Part shown: positions 61,907 through 64,000 of the stretch, piece by piece
How positions within the stretch are numbered: position 1 is the stretch's first letter
How the letters are laid out: every line of letters starts with the position of its first letter
Assembly (NCBI GenBank): GCA_027531565.1
Contig: JAPZSB010000005.1
Coordinates: 62,001 to 126,000 of the forward strand
Direction: 5' to 3'
Origin: Beijerinckiaceae bacterium
Lineage (GTDB): Bacteria; Pseudomonadota; Alphaproteobacteria; Rhizobiales; Beijerinckiaceae
DNA length: 64,000 bases
Program-made: the position numbers and the translations under genes
Notes under the pieces: model-generated
What the model was told of the DNA's origin: nothing
Databases searched by the model: none
Seen by the model: only the letters and a program-made list of their open reading frames with translations

Positions 61907-62593
61907 TCAGAGCGAGGAGCCGCCGCAGATCGTCAGGACCTGTCCGGTAATCGCTCCGGCCTCCGGCGACAGCAGGAAGGCCACCGCCGCCGCCACTTCC
62001 TCCGGGCGGATGAGGCGCCCGATCGGCGGCAATTTCACCGCGATGGCCGCGCGTGCCGGGTCCTCCAGCATCGGCGTGGCCGTTGCCGCCGGTGCCACCA
62101 CATTGGCGGTGATGCCGCGCGGTGCGAGTTCGATCGCCCAGGATCGGATCATGCCGACCATGGCCGCCTTGGTTGCCGCATACTGGCTGCGGCCGGCGGC
62201 GCCGGTGGCGGTCCGGCTGCCGATCAGCACGAGGCGGCCGCCTTCCCCCATGGTCGGCACGAGACGATTGGCGAGATCCTCGGCCGCTGCCACATGGACC
62301 TGCCACATCGCGGCCCGTGCTTCCGGGTCCAGCCCGCCCAGCGTGCCGCCACGCAGCAGGCCCGCCGCATGGACGAGGGCATCCACGCTGCCAAGCCCGC
62401 CAAGGGCCTGTTGCCGTTCCGTCGGGTCTGCAAGGTCGCAGGCCCGGCCCGTGAAGGCGGGATGGCCAATTCCGGCCGGCCGGCGGGACAGGCCGGTGAC
62501 GCGCCAGCCCTCCGCCAGAAGGCGGTTGGCGATCGCGGCTCCGATCCCGGAACTCGCGCCCGTCACAAGGGCATGGCGCTGCCGGTCCGGCAT
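61907..62593 (-). CDS. SDR-family NAD(P)-dependent oxidoreductase
   Basis: 228 aa classical short-chain dehydrogenase. It has the cofactor motif TGASSGIG (11-18), NNAG-like VHAAGLL, the catalytic serine in LIGSRTATG, and Y-x-x-x-K in QYAATKAAMV. The ATG overlaps the Bug gene stop by one base (TGATG). It could oxidise the imported sugar acid before phosphorylation, taking the place of the LtnD-type dehydrogenase usual in threonate operons. Substrate is unknown. Confidence 0.9.
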   Translation of the reverse strand: MPDRQRHALVTGASSGIGAAIANRLLAEGWRVTGLSRRPAGIGHPAFTGRACDLADPTERQQALGGLGSVDALVHAAGLLRGGTLGGLDPEARAAMWQVHVAAAEDLANRLVPTMGEGGRLVLIGSRTATGAAGRSQYAATKAAMVGMIRSWAIELAPRGITANVVAPAATATPMLEDPARAAIAVKLPPIGRLIRPEEVAAAVAFLLSPEAGAITGQVLTICGGSSL

Positions 62594-63582
62594 CAGGACG
62601 GCTGGTAGTTGATGAGCTTCAGCAGTTCGCCGGCCCTCGCCACCTCGGACTTGATGAAGGCGCGCGTCTCCTCGATGCTCTCGGCCACCGGTTCGATCAG
62701 CGTGGCCCGAAGCTTCTCGGCTGTCGCCTGGTCCTTCATCGTGGACTGGATCATCGCGTTGACCTTTTCCTGGATGGCCCGGGGGGTGCCCTTCGGCGCC
62801 CAGATTCCATACCAGGAGTTGAACACGAAATCGGGGACGCCGCCTTCGGAAATCGTCGGCACTTCGGGCGCCAGCACCGACCGGGTCTTCGAGGCGATGC
62901 CGAGCGCCTTGATCGTGCCGCCCTTGGCCTGCGGCAGCAGGGCGAAGGAGGGGTCGATCAGCAGCTGCACGGCGCCGCTCATCAGGTCCTGCAGGGCCGG
63001 CACCGTTCCCCGATAGGGCACGAGATTGATGTTCAGCCCGGCACGGCGCAGGAAATCGACCGTCGCGAGATGCCCGGCCGAACCGAGCGAGGAAATGGCG
63101 AAGGAGAATTCGCCCGGCTTTTCCTTCGCGGACTTCAGCAGTTCCGCCAGCGTGTTCTCGGGCCGCTGCTTCGACATGACCAGCACCAGCGGGGCGACCG
63201 CCGTGCGCGAGATCGCCTCGAGATCCACTTCGGGGTCGAAGGTGGCGGCCTTGAGCACTTTCGGCATGACCGCGGTGTTGAAGGCGCTCGCAAGGAAGGT
63301 GTAGCCATCCGGCTCGGCACGGATGACCTCGTTCGTGCCGATCAGGCCGGCCCCTCCGACCTTGTTCTCGGTGATCGAGGTCGCGCCCATCGTCTCCTGC
63401 AACCGCTGGGACACGAGCCGGCCCAGCGCATCATTCGCCGCTCCGGGCGGCCAGGGAACGATCACCTTGATCGTCTTGCTCTTGTCGGGCCAGGCGGCCT
63501 GGGCATGGGCCGCAGGCAGGCCGCCGAACGCGGCCATGCCGCCGGCGGCGCCCAACGCGGTCAGGAATTCGCGCCGTTTCAT
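62593..63582 (-). CDS. Bug/TctC-family tripartite tricarboxylate transporter binding protein
   Basis: 329 aa. A twin-arginine signal (MKRREFLTALG, then Ala-rich core ending AHA) is followed by the Bug start KTIKVIVPWPPGAANDALGRLV. The family NKVGGAGLIGTNEV and ADGYT-like region PDGYTFLASAF follow. It binds a carboxylated solute in the periplasm. The start at 63582 is the Tat-signal ATG. No TctAB membrane genes are nearby; orphan Bug proteins are common. It opens the operon. Confidence 0.9.
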   Translation of the reverse strand: MKRREFLTALGAAGGMAAFGGLPAAHAQAAWPDKSKTIKVIVPWPPGAANDALGRLVSQRLQETMGATSITENKVGGAGLIGTNEVIRAEPDGYTFLASAFNTAVMPKVLKAATFDPEVDLEAISRTAVAPLVLVMSKQRPENTLAELLKSAKEKPGEFSFAISSLGSAGHLATVDFLRRAGLNINLVPYRGTVPALQDLMSGAVQLLIDPSFALLPQAKGGTIKALGIASKTRSVLAPEVPTISEGGVPDFVFNSWYGIWAPKGTPRAIQEKVNAMIQSTMKDQATAEKLRATLIEPVAESIEETRAFIKSEVARAGELLKLINYQPS

Positions 63583-63679
63583 CCTCGTCGTTCCTCTCCG
63601 GGTCTCGGCCGAATACGGGTTCGGCTCTCTCTTGGCTGGAACCGCGCCGGCGAGCCGGGCGGACATCAAACTGATCGGA

Positions 63680-63699
63680 ATGCGAACATTAATTCGCAT
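63680..63699. promoter_or_regulatory. Candidate IclR operator upstream of the Bug-led operon
   Basis: Perfect 7-bp arms ATGCGAA (63680-63686) and TTCGCAT (63693-63699) with a 6-base AT-rich spacer, 97 bases before the Bug start codon. A further partly similar ATATTCGC lies alongside (63706-63713). Palindromes of this size are typical of IclR regulators. Confidence 0.65.
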
Positions 63700-63900
63700 G
63701 ATGAATATTCGCGCGGAATCCCCGGCGCGTCAAGCCGAGGCGGCGCGGGAGGGGCGTTCCCGCGGGGGGCGCGTGGAGCGCTGGTCCTTTTCGGGAGTTG
63801 GCAGCGGCTCCGGGCTCGGCAATGATGCTAGGACGTAAACTCATGAACCGGAGCGATTTTGATGACATCGGGATGTGAAAATGGCCGGAAGCGACGCGAA

Positions 63901-63920
63901 GCCCTGACGCCCGTCAGGGC
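63901..63920. other. Inverted repeat (8-bp stem, 4-base loop)
   Basis: GCCCTGAC (63901-63908) and GTCAGGGC (63913-63920) with loop GCCC. No T tract on either side, so it is not an evident intrinsic terminator. It may be part of a dispersed repeat; this cannot be judged from one copy. Confidence 0.5.
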
Positions 63921-64000
63921 AAGCGGCGATTTCGAGGCAGTTTTGCATCCCGGGGTCACCGGAGGCGCGGCAAATCCGGGCCATCTTTTCCGTCTTGCTC

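Larger units (their letters stand above)
63583..64000. other. Intergenic region upstream of the Bug operon
   Basis: 417 bases to the right edge without a supported gene. It contains the IclR operator candidate (63680-63699) and a hairpin at 63901-63920. An open frame from an ATG at 63862 on the plus strand runs off the edge, and another crosses on the minus strand from 64000; neither has recognisable sequence. Confidence 0.5.

Noticed and set aside
63862-64000. Open frame on the plus strand running off the right edge
   Set aside because: About 46 codons with no recognisable sequence and no ribosome-binding site; it also crosses a hairpin.
63845-64000. Open frame on the minus strand entering from the right edge
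   Set aside because: Low-information sequence rich in Cys, Arg and Ser without a domain; probably chance in GC-rich DNA or part of a repeat.
1-64000. tRNA, rRNA, CRISPR, prophage or insertion sequence
   Set aside because: No cloverleaf, rRNA-like block, spaced direct repeats, transposase or phage gene was recognised by reading; a covariance-model scan would be decisive for small RNAs.

Overview
The window is GC-rich, gene-dense chromosomal DNA from an alphaproteobacterium, most likely of the Hyphomicrobiales (Rhizobiales). The gene families point there: many solute-binding-protein importers (Ugp-type, TRAP, GltIJKL, BMP-type, Bug-type), an AtzG/AtzE pair, a cyanide-insensitive-type bd oxidase and malate synthase G. 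So do the intergenic hairpin repeats near 53.8-54.7 kb. Genus cannot be set from the sequence alone. I see no rRNA, tRNA, CRISPR, prophage or intact insertion sequence.

Layout. 1-3.9 kb (minus): two-component system plus heavy-metal RND efflux (the pump gene is cut by the left edge). 3.9-9.1 kb (minus): Ugp-type ABC importer with a GpdQ-like phosphodiesterase. 9.2-14.0 kb (minus): TRAP importer with an SAF-domain oxidoreductase and a divergent LysR regulator. 15.2-17.3 kb (plus): TetR regulator and three small enzyme-like proteins. 17.6-22.3 kb (plus): GltIJKL-type acidic amino acid importer and aspartate ammonia-lyase. 22.4-25.8 kb (plus): three exported proteins (DUF4344 metallopeptidase, VWA protein with four tandem repeats, SH3b protein). 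26-27.6 kb: photolyase/cryptochrome. 27.6-30.5 kb (minus): GbsR/MarR regulator and CioAB oxidase. 30.6-33.8 kb (minus): Hsp70-like protein and DEAD-box helicase.

33.9-43.0 kb is the most coherent accessory system, a predicted cyanuric acid/biuret nitrogen-scavenging cluster. atzG-atzE are on the minus strand. Divergent from them on the plus strand are a Tat-exported BMP-family binding protein, two permeases, biuret hydrolase, a cyanuric acid hydrolase/barbiturase, a double ATPase and a second isochorismatase-type hydrolase. Both divergent transcripts have near-consensus sigma-54 promoters (TGGCAT-N5-TTGCT), consistent with nitrogen control from outside the cluster.

43.2-45.8 kb: a secreted M10/RTX/DUF4214 protease followed by an AT-rich small gene. 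45.9-49.9 kb: a beta-propeller protein with a His-rich repeat tail, an MFS transporter, an ArsR regulator and a nitroreductase. 49.9-56.8 kb: YgiQ radical SAM protein, ABC-F ATPase, a DM13 protein bracketed by repeat elements, and malate synthase G. 57.0-63.6 kb (minus): a seven-gene operon for an acid-sugar-like substrate (Bug binding protein, SDR, IclR regulator, HpcH/HpaI aldolase, DUF1537 kinase, PdxA-type dehydrogenase, BNR/sialidase-fold protein). An inverted repeat upstream is a candidate IclR operator.

A recurring theme is a hairpin or intrinsic terminator directly after the binding-protein cistron of an importer operon (ugpB, dctP, gltI and, weakly, the BMP gene).
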